Below, piece after piece: positions 26,927 through 35,567 of a stretch of 64,000 nt of DNA. The notes beneath the pieces were generated by a model. It was not told where the DNA came from. It did no database searches and was given only the letters and a program-made list of their open reading frames with translations. Positions within the stretch are counted from its first letter, which is position 1, and the number at the start of each line of letters is the position of its first letter. Origin of the DNA: Rhodanobacteraceae bacterium (lineage in GTDB: Bacteria > Pseudomonadota > Gammaproteobacteria > Xanthomonadales > Rhodanobacteraceae). The stretch is taken from assembly GCA_016790075.1 (NCBI GenBank), contig JAEUPP010000033.1:1-64000 (forward strand), read 5' to 3'. The translations under genes and the position numbers were made by a program.

Positions 26927-28918
26927 ATGCCGCTACCGAAACCGACATTGGACACGCGCAGCTTCGACCAGCTGGTCGACGAAGGCCGCGCGCTGATTCC
27001 GCGGCTGGCGCCGTTGTGGACCGATCACAACTACAGCGATCCGGGCATCACGCTGATCGACCTGATGGCCTGGCTGACCGAGATGGACTTGTTCCGCCTC
27101 GACCGGGTCAGCGACGAGCAGGTGCGTGCCTTCCTGCGTCTGGTCGGGGTGACGCCACGGGCGCCGCAGGTGGCGCAGGCCGTACTGCTGCTGCAGGCCG
27201 CCAGTGAACAGCCGCTGCCCGCTGGCTTGCAGCTCGCCGGCGGCTTCCAGACGCAGGAAGCGATTACCGTATCGTCGGCCCGGCTGACCCAGGTGCTGGC
27301 CAGCGACGGGCGCGACCTCAGCGCCGCCAACACCAGCGCGCAGCCCTGGCTACCCTTTGCCGGCGAGATGCGCAATGACACGGCGCTGTACCTCGGCTTC
27401 GATGCACCGCTGGCCAGCGCGGGCGCGACGCTGAGCCTGTGGGTATGGACTCCGGATCATGTCGCCGACGGCGCCACGCGCTCGCGCCTGATCGAGGAGT
27501 GGACCCAGGCCACGGAGGCGCGGACCAGCTGGTGTAGCGCCGACCTGGGCCAGTTGCCGTCGTGGCACGAGCATCACGACGTGCGCTTGCGCTGGGAGTT
27601 CCATGCCGGTGCTGGCGCATGGAAGCCGCTGCACGCCGTCGTCGACGAAACACGTGCCTTGACCTTGACCGGTCCAGTGCGTTTCGAGGCTCCCGCCGGC
27701 CACGTCGCCGGTGGACCGCAGGCGGCAGGATTCTGGCTGCGCGCGCGTCGCGTGGCGGGCCGCTACGAATGCCCGCGGCCGTTGCTGCGCATCGGGTTCA
27801 ACGCGCTGCGTGCGGCGCACGCGAGCGACGCCGATGCGGTCGGCTTGCCGGCCAGCCTCGGCCGGGCGCAGGCGGCCTACGAGATCGCCAAGACGCCCGT
27901 GGTCGCCGGTACCACGCAGCTCGAAGTGCTGCTTGCCGGCCTGCCGGAAGGCGAGTGGAGCGAGGTCGCCAACTTCGACCGGAGCGGCCCGCACGACCGC
28001 CATTACGTGCTCGAACCCGAGCGTGCGCGCCTGGTCTTCGGCGACGGCCGGCGCGGCCGCGTGGTGCCGGCCGGCGCCACGCAGTCGGTGCGCTTGCGCC
28101 TGGGCGGCGGCGTCGCGGGCAATGTTGCCGCGCATACGCTGCAGCAGTGGCTGGACAATGTGCATAACGCTACTTTGCTGCCTGGCTGGCCGGTGCCGGG
28201 TCTGATGCTGGAACATCCCTATGCGGCGGCTGGCGGTGCCGCTGCCGAAACGCTCAAGGCCGCCACCGCGCGCGCCATTGCCGCGCAGCGCGATCGCACG
28301 CGCGCCGTGAACCTGGACGATATCGAAGCGTTGGCCCTGGACGTGCCTGGCGTATACGCCACACGCGCCATCGCCGAACGGCATCCGGCGTTCCCGTGCT
28401 GGCGCGCGGCGGGCTGTATCACGCTCGTCGTCGTGCCCGACTGCGCCGGTCCACGTCCCACACCCACGCCGGGTCTGTGCGCCGCCGTGCGCCGCCATCT
28501 CGACCGGCGCCGCACACCGGCCACCGAGCTGCACGTGATCGGCCCAAGTTATTTCCCGGTTGCTGTCGTCGCGAGCCTGCAGGCGAGCACCGGTGCGCTA
28601 CCGGGCGAGGTGCGAGCCACCGTGCTGCGGGTGCTCGAGCGCTACTTCGATCCCTTGCGCGGCGGCCCGGACGGCAAGGGCTGGCCGATAGGCCGCGATG
28701 TATTCCGCGGCGAAATCCTGGCGCTGCTCGCGGCAACCCCGGGCGTGGCCTGCGTGCTTGAGCTGGGGCTGGCTGGCGAGGGCGACGCCGCGCCGCGCTG
28801 CGCCAACCTGCCGCTATGCGACGAGGCTCTCGTCGTTTCCGGAACGCACACGATCACCGTGTCGGGTGCGGCGCCCATCCGTATCGTCGACAGGAGCATT
28901 CCGCATGACTGTCCCTAA
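26927..28918 (+). CDS. Second baseplate-J-like wedge protein (Afp12-like)
   Basis: 663 residues, GGAGG upstream of the ATG. The N-terminus 'LVDEGRALIPRLAPLWTDHNYSDPGITLIDLMAWLTEMDLFRLDRV' is the conserved wedge helix region of eCIS and phage baseplate J proteins. A middle region contains 'FGDGRRGRVVPAGA', and the C-terminal core has 'VNLDDIEALALDVPGV' and 'LVVVPDCAGPRPTPTPGL'. With the preceding protein it probably makes a heterodimeric wedge, as gp6/gp53 pairs do in phages. It overlaps the next gene by 14 bases. Confidence 0.9.
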   Translation: MPLPKPTLDTRSFDQLVDEGRALIPRLAPLWTDHNYSDPGITLIDLMAWLTEMDLFRLDRVSDEQVRAFLRLVGVTPRAPQVAQAVLLLQAASEQPLPAGLQLAGGFQTQEAITVSSARLTQVLASDGRDLSAANTSAQPWLPFAGEMRNDTALYLGFDAPLASAGATLSLWVWTPDHVADGATRSRLIEEWTQATEARTSWCSADLGQLPSWHEHHDVRLRWEFHAGAGAWKPLHAVVDETRALTLTGPVRFEAPAGHVAGGPQAAGFWLRARRVAGRYECPRPLLRIGFNALRAAHASDADAVGLPASLGRAQAAYEIAKTPVVAGTTQLEVLLAGLPEGEWSEVANFDRSGPHDRHYVLEPERARLVFGDGRRGRVVPAGATQSVRLRLGGGVAGNVAAHTLQQWLDNVHNATLLPGWPVPGLMLEHPYAAAGGAAAETLKAATARAIAAQRDRTRAVNLDDIEALALDVPGVYATRAIAERHPAFPCWRAAGCITLVVVPDCAGPRPTPTPGLCAAVRRHLDRRRTPATELHVIGPSYFPVAVVASLQASTGALPGEVRATVLRVLERYFDPLRGGPDGKGWPIGRDVFRGEILALLAATPGVACVLELGLAGEGDAAPRCANLPLCDEALVVSGTHTITVSGAAPIRIVDRSIPHDCP

Positions 28919-30338
28919 TGCCAAGCTGCCCGAGGCGCCGCTGGAGCGCTTGAACTATTACAACAGCCAGCGCCTGGAGGCGGTCGATTTCCGCCTCGAG
29001 CAGCAGTACCACATGCGTGTGCGCCGCTGCTTGAACCGGGCGCTGTACTCGGCCGGCATCGCCAGCGGGCTGGAGGTGAAGGCCGATCCGGCCGACAAGC
29101 ACGCTGTGCGTGTCTCGCCCGGCCTCGCCCTCGACGCCGACGGCCGCGAAATCATCCTGCTCGAAGAGCGCATCGTGCGCGTACGCGGCACGCCGCGCCG
29201 CGCCGACGGCGTGCAGTTCGGCAACTATCTCGTCATCGCCTACGGCGAGAGCAAGGTGGCGCCGCTGCAGGACGGTTGCCGCGTACAGCCCGGCAAACCG
29301 GCCGCTGCCGAGGTGGGCTGCTGCGGTGGCAGCCGTTCCTCCTGCAGCTGTGGCGGGCAATGCAGCCAGTGTGGCGGCGATGCTGGCGTCGACCTCAGCT
29401 GGGGCGCGCCATCACGCATCCGCAACGAGCCGGCCATCACGATGCAGGATGCCTGGCCGTCGGAGCAGCAGGGCAAGACCCTGCTTGCGCAGATCGTCAT
29501 GAACGAGCAGTGCCAGGTGGTCGAGGTGCGCTCGGGCATGCGCCGCTATGCCACCGCGATCAAACCGCCCAACACCACGCCGATCAGCCTCGAAGGCGAG
29601 AAGGACATCGACAAGGACAATCCGAAAGTCCTGCGTTTCCATGTCGAAGGCGGCTTTCCCGATACCGCGCTGCTGTATCTGCAGGGTTTTGCGTTCTCCT
29701 CGCTGTACTACACGGAGCTGGGCCGGCATACGCACACGCTGACGGTGACGCTGGATCCGGCGCCTGCGGTCGCTCCGCATGTGCATTCACTCGACGCCGT
29801 GAAGACCACGGTGCAGCCTGCACATACGCACACGGTGAAAGCGGACACCGACGATTCCGGCAACGGCATCGAACTCGAAAGCGCCGATCAGCGCAGCGAT
29901 CTCACCACTCAGGTCGACATGGAGTTGAGCAAGGAGGCCGAACACTCCCACGGCTTCGATCCCGGCACGACGACGGGTACCAGCGGCGGCGCTGCGGCGC
30001 ACAACCACACGGTACACAGCTCGCTGCTCAACGCCGGCGTGACCGACGTCGTGGCGCGCACCGGCGGCGGCGAAAAAGCACTCAAACATTTCAACGACCT
30101 GCGGGTGCAGTTCGACGGCGCGGATATCACGCCGCAGATACTGGCGCAGCTCGTCGTGCTTGATCCCGGCTGGACCAAGCTCGGTGACGGCCAGCCCACG
30201 CATGAGCTGGTCAAGAACGGCACCGGCGCGATCGACCTGCGCCAGCTCGGCGTCGACCTCAGTCCCGGCGCCCACACGCTGGTATTCGCTGTGAGTGCCG
30301 GCGGCGGGCAACTGCACTACAACCTCTATGTGAGTTGA
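28905..30338 (+). CDS. Fibre-like distal tail protein with HxH metal motifs and a Cys cluster
   Basis: 477 residues, start at the ATG eight bases after AGGAG. Residues 15-110 contain a module also seen in two later genes ('DFRLEQQYHMRVRRCLNRAL ... SGLEV'). A Cys-rich patch (about 138-160, eight Cys) follows. Five HxH motifs lie at 275/277, 292/294, 307/309, 347/349 and 366/368. In T4 gp37, HxH motifs coordinate iron along the receptor-binding needle, so a metal-stabilised fibre is plausible here. Placement after the baseplate genes fits a tail fibre. Receptor and target cell are unknown. Confidence 0.72.
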   Translation: MTVPNAKLPEAPLERLNYYNSQRLEAVDFRLEQQYHMRVRRCLNRALYSAGIASGLEVKADPADKHAVRVSPGLALDADGREIILLEERIVRVRGTPRRADGVQFGNYLVIAYGESKVAPLQDGCRVQPGKPAAAEVGCCGGSRSSCSCGGQCSQCGGDAGVDLSWGAPSRIRNEPAITMQDAWPSEQQGKTLLAQIVMNEQCQVVEVRSGMRRYATAIKPPNTTPISLEGEKDIDKDNPKVLRFHVEGGFPDTALLYLQGFAFSSLYYTELGRHTHTLTVTLDPAPAVAPHVHSLDAVKTTVQPAHTHTVKADTDDSGNGIELESADQRSDLTTQVDMELSKEAEHSHGFDPGTTTGTSGGAAAHNHTVHSSLLNAGVTDVVARTGGGEKALKHFNDLRVQFDGADITPQILAQLVVLDPGWTKLGDGQPTHELVKNGTGAIDLRQLGVDLSPGAHTLVFAVSAGGGQLHYNLYVS

Positions 30339-30341
30339 GTC

Positions 30342-32432
30342 ATGTATCCGACTCGATACCTCTACCTGCGCGACCGCCGCCACTGGGAGGCTTCCATCAC
30401 TGGCCTGATCGCCGACGAAGACGGCGTGCTGACCCTGGCCCGCGTGCCGGCACCCGCGACCCCTGTGTCGCTGCCCGGCCCGTGGGAAGTCGAACCCTCC
30501 GGGCTGGCGGCGGCGGCCTGCTGCGGCCTGTTCGTCAGCGACGCCGAGCATGCGCTGGTGCGCTACCGCGACGGCCTCTGCGCGACCGAGGCCGTGCTGC
30601 CGGCAGCAACAGGCTGCGCGCCGCCGACTTTCGTTCTGCCACTTGGACTCGCGCTGGACCGGCACTGGCTTGCGCTGGCCGATGGCGTGCAGGGGCGGGT
30701 GCTGCTGTTTGCGGCTACTGACCTGCGGCCAGTGCGCACACTGAGCGGATTCGTTGAACCGGTAGCTGTGGCGCTGGATGCGGTGGGCTGGTTGTATGTG
30801 CTCGATCGCGGTGCCAGACGGGTGCGGCGTTTCCTGCCGCGCGGCGCTGAAGACATCGCCTACGGCAACGCGCTGGGCAAGCATCTGGTACGGCCAGTGG
30901 CACTCGCCCTGGACGCCGAGGGGGCTTTGCTGGTGGCCGATGCCGACAGCGAAAGCGTCCTGCGCTTCGATGTGCGGGGTGTGCCGGATGCCGCTGCGTT
31001 CGCCTTGCTGCCCGGCTGGAAACCGCGTGCGCTGGCCGTGCGCGGCACCCGCGCCTATATCGCCGATGCCGCCGACGGTTCCATACGCGTCTTCGACGCT
31101 GGTGTCGCGATTGGCATCGTGCCGGACTTTCGCGGACCCGTTGCAGCGCTCGCGGTCAGCGACGACGGTTCGCTGCACATCAAGGCCGGCAGCGGTGGCG
31201 AAGTGATCGTGGCCTGCGCCGGGCGCGGCCTGGTCGCCCGGGGGGAGCTCCTCGCCGGTCCATTCGATGCGGGTGAACGGGACGGTTGGGAGCGTGCAGC
31301 CCTGCAGGTCACGACGCCGCCGGGTGCAGGTACCACGTTCGAGCTCTTCTTTGACGAGAGCGAGCTGCCTCCCGCAGCGAACGACTGGATGCCGGCCCGC
31401 TGTGACGATCTGCTGCTGGTCAACGTCTGGCCGTCGCCCCTGCCGCCGCCGCAACCGGCGATGCGGCGCTTCCTCTGGCTGCGCGTGCGCCTGCAGGCGG
31501 GCAGCGCGACGGAAAGTCCGCGGCTTGCCCAAGTGTTCGCCGCCACGGCCGACGAGGACTACCGCCGCTATCTGCCGTCGATTTATGCCGAACAGGATGA
31601 CGACGCAACGCTGGAACATCTGCTTGGCCTGATGCGCAGCGAAATCGGCGACGGCGAGGCTCGCCTGGGCGCGCTGCCGCAGGCCCTGTCGCCGGCTTTC
31701 GCGCCTGCCGCGTCGCTGCCCTGGCTTGCCGCATGGCTAGGCTTTGAACTCCCGCAGGGGCTTGCTATCGACCAGCGGCGCGAAGTGCTCGCGCGAGTGT
31801 GGGCGCTGTACCGCCATCGCGGCACGCTCACCGGTCTGATCGAATTCATCCACTTGTACACTGGAGTAAAGGCGCAGGTGCTGGAGTGGTATCGCGAACG
31901 CAAGCTGTGGCAGCTCGACACCAGCGCCGCGCTCGGCTTCGACACACGGCTGCCGCCGGCGGCGGCGGACGGCCTGAGCGTGGCCGATCCCGCCATCCTG
32001 CGCGACAGCGAGCCCGCCTGGGGCTGCGCAGTGCCTGATCGCGTTGTCGCCGGACACGCCGTGGTCGGCGCCGACCGGCCGCTGGCGAAGGCCGACATCG
32101 GCTCGCTGCTGTTCGACGACGAGGCGCACCGCATCACGGTGCTGGTGCCGGCTGGCCGTGCGCCGGACGAAGCCACGCGTCAGCGCGTGCGCGACGTGGT
32201 CGCAGCCGAAGCACCAGCGCATGTGCTGTGCGAGGTCTGCTTCGTCGAACCGCTGTTGCGTATCGGTCTGCAGGCGCGCATCGGCATCGACACTGTAATC
32301 GGCAGCGGCGCCACGCCGCTGCGCCTCGACGAAATACGTTTGGGCGAGGGCGCGCGCCTTGAAGGCCGTGCGGGCGCCGGGGCTGGCATCGGCCAGGATG
32401 CACGTATAGGAAGAAATCTTGTTCTCGCTTGA
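30342..32432 (+). CDS. Tail protein I-like (gpI) baseplate protein fused to an N-terminal beta-propeller
   Basis: 696 residues. Residues about 50-300 contain NHL/propeller-like repeats ('PLGLALDRHWLALADG', 'EPVAVALDAVGWLYVLDRG', 'RPVALALDAEGALLVADAD'). The later part has the P2 gpI-type signature ('DYRRYLPSIYAEQDDD', 'LPWLAAWLGFELP', 'RREVLARVWALYRHRGTLTGLIEFIHLYTGV'), which links fibres to the baseplate. The fusion puts a propeller on the baseplate rim, possibly for recognition. The gpI part is clear; the propeller assignment is from repeat pattern only. Confidence 0.83.
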   Translation: MYPTRYLYLRDRRHWEASITGLIADEDGVLTLARVPAPATPVSLPGPWEVEPSGLAAAACCGLFVSDAEHALVRYRDGLCATEAVLPAATGCAPPTFVLPLGLALDRHWLALADGVQGRVLLFAATDLRPVRTLSGFVEPVAVALDAVGWLYVLDRGARRVRRFLPRGAEDIAYGNALGKHLVRPVALALDAEGALLVADADSESVLRFDVRGVPDAAAFALLPGWKPRALAVRGTRAYIADAADGSIRVFDAGVAIGIVPDFRGPVAALAVSDDGSLHIKAGSGGEVIVACAGRGLVARGELLAGPFDAGERDGWERAALQVTTPPGAGTTFELFFDESELPPAANDWMPARCDDLLLVNVWPSPLPPPQPAMRRFLWLRVRLQAGSATESPRLAQVFAATADEDYRRYLPSIYAEQDDDATLEHLLGLMRSEIGDGEARLGALPQALSPAFAPAASLPWLAAWLGFELPQGLAIDQRREVLARVWALYRHRGTLTGLIEFIHLYTGVKAQVLEWYRERKLWQLDTSAALGFDTRLPPAAADGLSVADPAILRDSEPAWGCAVPDRVVAGHAVVGADRPLAKADIGSLLFDDEAHRITVLVPAGRAPDEATRQRVRDVVAAEAPAHVLCEVCFVEPLLRIGLQARIGIDTVIGSGATPLRLDEIRLGEGARLEGRAGAGAGIGQDARIGRNLVLA

Positions 32433-32482
32433 TTGGAAAATGATCAGTAGTTCATTTTTCAATAAACCGCCAGGAGAGCGCC

Positions 32483-34654
32483 ATGAGTTGCTGCAATTCG
32501 GATTCGGACCATGCCTATGCCGCGGGCAGCGGCAAGCTCGACGCGCCCAGGCGCAATCGCTACTACTTCAGCAAGATGATGGATGTGCTTCAGTTCGAGA
32601 TGGAGCAGTCCTACGGCAATAGCAAGCGCTGGCTGCTCAATCGGCTCTCGCTGGGCACTGGCGTGTTGTGCGGGTTGAACGTCAAGGTGGACGGCAAGTA
32701 CCTGTGCGTCACGCCGGGTGTCGCCATCGACACGTTCGGGCACGAGGTGATCGTGCCCGGCCGCTACTGCCTCGATCCATGGCTGTTGCCCGACGAGTGC
32801 GGCCGGCCGACGCGCGAACTGTCGCGCAACGAAGCACACCGGGTCACCCTGTGCCTCGGCTATCGCGAATGCCTGGCCGACCAGGCGCCAGTACTGGTCA
32901 CTGACTGCCGCTCCGAGCAACTGTGCGAAGCGGGCAGTGTGGTCGAGTCGTTCAACCTGTGGGTGCACGAGGACTGGCCGAAGTCAGGGCCTGGCCTGTG
33001 TGAAGCACTGAACGATGCAACCGCCACGGCCGGCTACCAGGTAGTCGCAACCGTCGACGTAGGCGGCCGGCCGCTCGGTGTGGCCGTCGCCGCCAACGGC
33101 AAGCGCGCGCTCGTCATCAACGAGGCCGCTGCCGTGCCGACACTGCAAGTGCTCGACCTCACGAGCAACACCGTCGTGCACACGTTTTCCGGCCTCGCGA
33201 AAGCGCCGCTGGGCGGCGTCAGCATCGCGCCCGACGGCGGCGCGATTTTCGTCACGCACGCCGACGGCGTGGTCGTCGTGAATCTCGACACGGTGACGCC
33301 GAAGGCTGAGGTGCTGCTCGCCGATATCGCCTACGGCGCCTGCGCCGCCAGCCACGCGGGCACACGCCTGTACGCGATCAATACGACAAAGAAACTGGTC
33401 GAGCAGATCGACGTCGCAACACGCACGGTCACGCCGGTGAAGCCGGCCAAGCGGCCGACCGATCTCGCCGTATCGTCCGACAGCTCGGTGTTGTTCGTCG
33501 TCGACGCTGACAGCAAGACGCTGTTCGCGATCGACACCGCAGCCAATACCCTGCGCTATACGGAGTCGACGGACCGGCCGACGCGCTCGCTGGCGGCGAC
33601 GGGCAAGGCCGGCGCGATCGACGCCTGGTCGGCGCACGACGCCGGCGGCGCGCGGCGCTTCAACGACACCGGCATCGTCGGCGACGTGATTTTCACGGCA
33701 AACGCTGGTGACAGCGCTTTCACCAGCGATGGCGCGCGTTACTACGTCACACACACGGCCAGCGACTCGGCGGGCGAGGTGGTCGTGCTCGCGCGCACTG
33801 ACGCGAAAGAAATCGCGCGGCTGCCGGTCGGCAAGGCACCAGTCGGCATCGCCATCGTGCCCGGACGCCTGCGCGGCCTGATTGCCAACGCCGATAGCGG
33901 CACGGTCACAGTGATCGACGTGGCCAGCCTGCGCCAGCGGCTGTGCAAGGCCTTGCTCGGCCCGTGCCCCGAACCGGAAGACAAGCCCTGCATCGAACTC
34001 GCGACGGTGGAACTGCTGCCCGATGGCAGCATCGGCAAAGTGGACGTGTGTACGCATCGCGTGCGCCTGCTCAGCAACGAGACCCTGCTGGAACTCATAC
34101 TGTGCCTGGCCGACCGGCTCGACACATGTTGCGGCGGCCACGTACCGCCGCAGGAACCGCCTCCGCCGGTCGTGAACCTGCTCAAGGTCACCGGGGTCGA
34201 GTTCTTCGACCTGCGCGGCAAGCGTATCGCCCTGCAGCATCCGGAACAGATCACGACGTTCAAGGCGGCGGACAACTTCAATCGTATCCGCCTCACCTTC
34301 GACCGGCCGGTGGATCTTTCCACCATTACCACCGGCCCGATCGCGCTGGACCCGAAGACATTCAGCCTGCTGGTCACGTCGAGCTGGAGCACGGCGCCGC
34401 TCAACGCCGTCGCCGGCACGGCGGTGCTCGCGTCGCCGAATGCGGTCGACTACACGATAGGGCCGGAACCGCGCACCTTCATTGGCGGCGACTACAAGCT
34501 CGTGCTGTTCGGCAACGTCGACCCCAGCGGCACGCGGCCGGTGGCCAAGGCGACCGACGGCAGCGTGCTCGACGGCGAACCGTCCGGCTTCCCGAGCGGC
34601 AACGGCACGCCCGGCGGCAACTTCACCATCAAGTTCATCTCCGTACCGCAATAG
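32483..34654 (+). CDS. YVTN beta-propeller distal tail protein
   Basis: 723 residues, AGGAGAG before the ATG. An N-terminal Cys-containing module (about 15-180; 'MDVLQFEMEQSYGNSKRWLLNRL...GVLCGLNV') resembles modules in the neighbouring fibre-like genes. Residues about 185-490 are YncE/YVTN-type propeller repeats ('GRPLGVAVAANGKRALVIN', 'GGVSIAPDGGAIFVTHADGV', 'PTDLAVSSDSSVLFVVDADS', 'GKAPVGIAIVPG'). The end (about 565-723) looks like an Ig-like sandwich. There is no signal peptide, so it is assembled in the cytoplasm like the rest of the particle. A receptor-binding role is inferred from position. Confidence 0.75.
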   Translation: MSCCNSDSDHAYAAGSGKLDAPRRNRYYFSKMMDVLQFEMEQSYGNSKRWLLNRLSLGTGVLCGLNVKVDGKYLCVTPGVAIDTFGHEVIVPGRYCLDPWLLPDECGRPTRELSRNEAHRVTLCLGYRECLADQAPVLVTDCRSEQLCEAGSVVESFNLWVHEDWPKSGPGLCEALNDATATAGYQVVATVDVGGRPLGVAVAANGKRALVINEAAAVPTLQVLDLTSNTVVHTFSGLAKAPLGGVSIAPDGGAIFVTHADGVVVVNLDTVTPKAEVLLADIAYGACAASHAGTRLYAINTTKKLVEQIDVATRTVTPVKPAKRPTDLAVSSDSSVLFVVDADSKTLFAIDTAANTLRYTESTDRPTRSLAATGKAGAIDAWSAHDAGGARRFNDTGIVGDVIFTANAGDSAFTSDGARYYVTHTASDSAGEVVVLARTDAKEIARLPVGKAPVGIAIVPGRLRGLIANADSGTVTVIDVASLRQRLCKALLGPCPEPEDKPCIELATVELLPDGSIGKVDVCTHRVRLLSNETLLELILCLADRLDTCCGGHVPPQEPPPPVVNLLKVTGVEFFDLRGKRIALQHPEQITTFKAADNFNRIRLTFDRPVDLSTITTGPIALDPKTFSLLVTSSWSTAPLNAVAGTAVLASPNAVDYTIGPEPRTFIGGDYKLVLFGNVDPSGTRPVAKATDGSVLDGEPSGFPSGNGTPGGNFTIKFISVPQ

Positions 34655-34675
34655 CGCAGCCGCGAGGAAATCATC

Positions 34676-35467
34676 ATGTCAGTAGCTTTGTGCAAACCTG
34701 GACTTTTTGGACTGGAACGCGTCCGCTACTTCCCGCGGCAGCTCATCACCGCGGACGACATGTCGGCGGAGCAGGAATACCTGCGCCAGCGCGACCGTCG
34801 CCACAACCGGTTTCTGCACGGTTGGGGCGTAGTCTGCGATTTGTCGGTGGAGCCGGCGCCCGATGCCAAGCACCCCTGGCAGGTGCGCGTATGCCCGGGC
34901 TATGCGATGGGCCCACAGGGTGACGAGATCAGCGTGGGAGCGATGGTCCTGTTCGATCTCGCAACCGGCATCTGCGACAACGACCCCTGCCAGCCGTGGC
35001 CCTGCCCGCCACCGGCCAATCCCAATAGCACCGTGGGCGGGCAGCAGCAGCGCCAACCCGTCTACCTCGCGATCCGCCACGCCGAATGTGATTCAAAACC
35101 TGTGCGCGTGCATCCGCTAGGCTGCGGCTGTGACGAGATGCTGTGCGAGTACTCGCGCATTCGCGACGATTTCGAACTCAAGCTGCTGTGCGAGCTGCCA
35201 CAGTCGCACGTGATTGCAGGCGCGCAAGACCTCGCCTGGGCAATCAAGTTCAAGCAATGGGCGACGAACAACGACAACCGCGGCCCGCCGCCACTGCCGC
35301 CGTGTCCCCAATGCCCGGACGATCCGTGGGTAGTGATCGCACGCATCCATCTGCCGGACAAGCCCACCACACCTATCGTTGCCAGCCAGATCGATTACGT
35401 CGGCCGGCGCCTGCTGTACAGCACCCAGGCGCTGCAGATGGCGCTGCTCACATTGGCGACCGCGTAG
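34676..35467 (+). CDS. Last eCIS gene: distal tail protein with the shared EQ-Y/GWGV module
   Basis: 263 residues, GAGG upstream. 'RYFPRQLITADDMSAEQEYLRQRDRRHNRFLHGWGVVCDLSV' is the clearest version of a module that also appears in weaker form in two preceding genes. Several Cys pairs (CDNDPC, GCGCDEMLC, CPQC) suggest metal binding or disulfide-like clusters. The C-terminus (YSTQALQMALLTLATA) is repeated almost exactly in a remnant at 41105-41227. A terminator follows, closing the operon. I do not recognise a biochemical function; a fibre or baseplate accessory is likely. Confidence 0.72.
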   Translation: MSVALCKPGLFGLERVRYFPRQLITADDMSAEQEYLRQRDRRHNRFLHGWGVVCDLSVEPAPDAKHPWQVRVCPGYAMGPQGDEISVGAMVLFDLATGICDNDPCQPWPCPPPANPNSTVGGQQQRQPVYLAIRHAECDSKPVRVHPLGCGCDEMLCEYSRIRDDFELKLLCELPQSHVIAGAQDLAWAIKFKQWATNNDNRGPPPLPPCPQCPDDPWVVIARIHLPDKPTTPIVASQIDYVGRRLLYSTQALQMALLTLATA

Positions 35468-35517
35468 CAGAGCCTCTCAGCCGCGCCGCGCGTACGGCGC
35501 GACGCCTTTTCCATACA

Positions 35518-35540
35518 GAGCCCGGGACTAGCCCGGGCTC
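35518..35540. terminator. Terminator between the eCIS operon and the convergent surface gene
   Basis: A 9-bp stem GAGCCCGGG/CCCGGGCTC with a 5-base loop, followed on the plus strand by TTCTCGCTT. It lies 50 bases after the last eCIS stop and 28 bases before the stop of the convergent gene, so it may serve the plus-strand operon mainly. Confidence 0.75.
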
Positions 35541-35567
35541 TTCTCGCTTAGCTGAGCAAAACGGCGC

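Noticed and set aside
6427-35467. Prophage or R-type pyocin instead of eCIS
   Set aside because: No lysis, capsid, terminase or integrase genes are present, and DUF4157 proteins, the AAA+ ATPase and the Pvc16-type cap are eCIS hallmarks.
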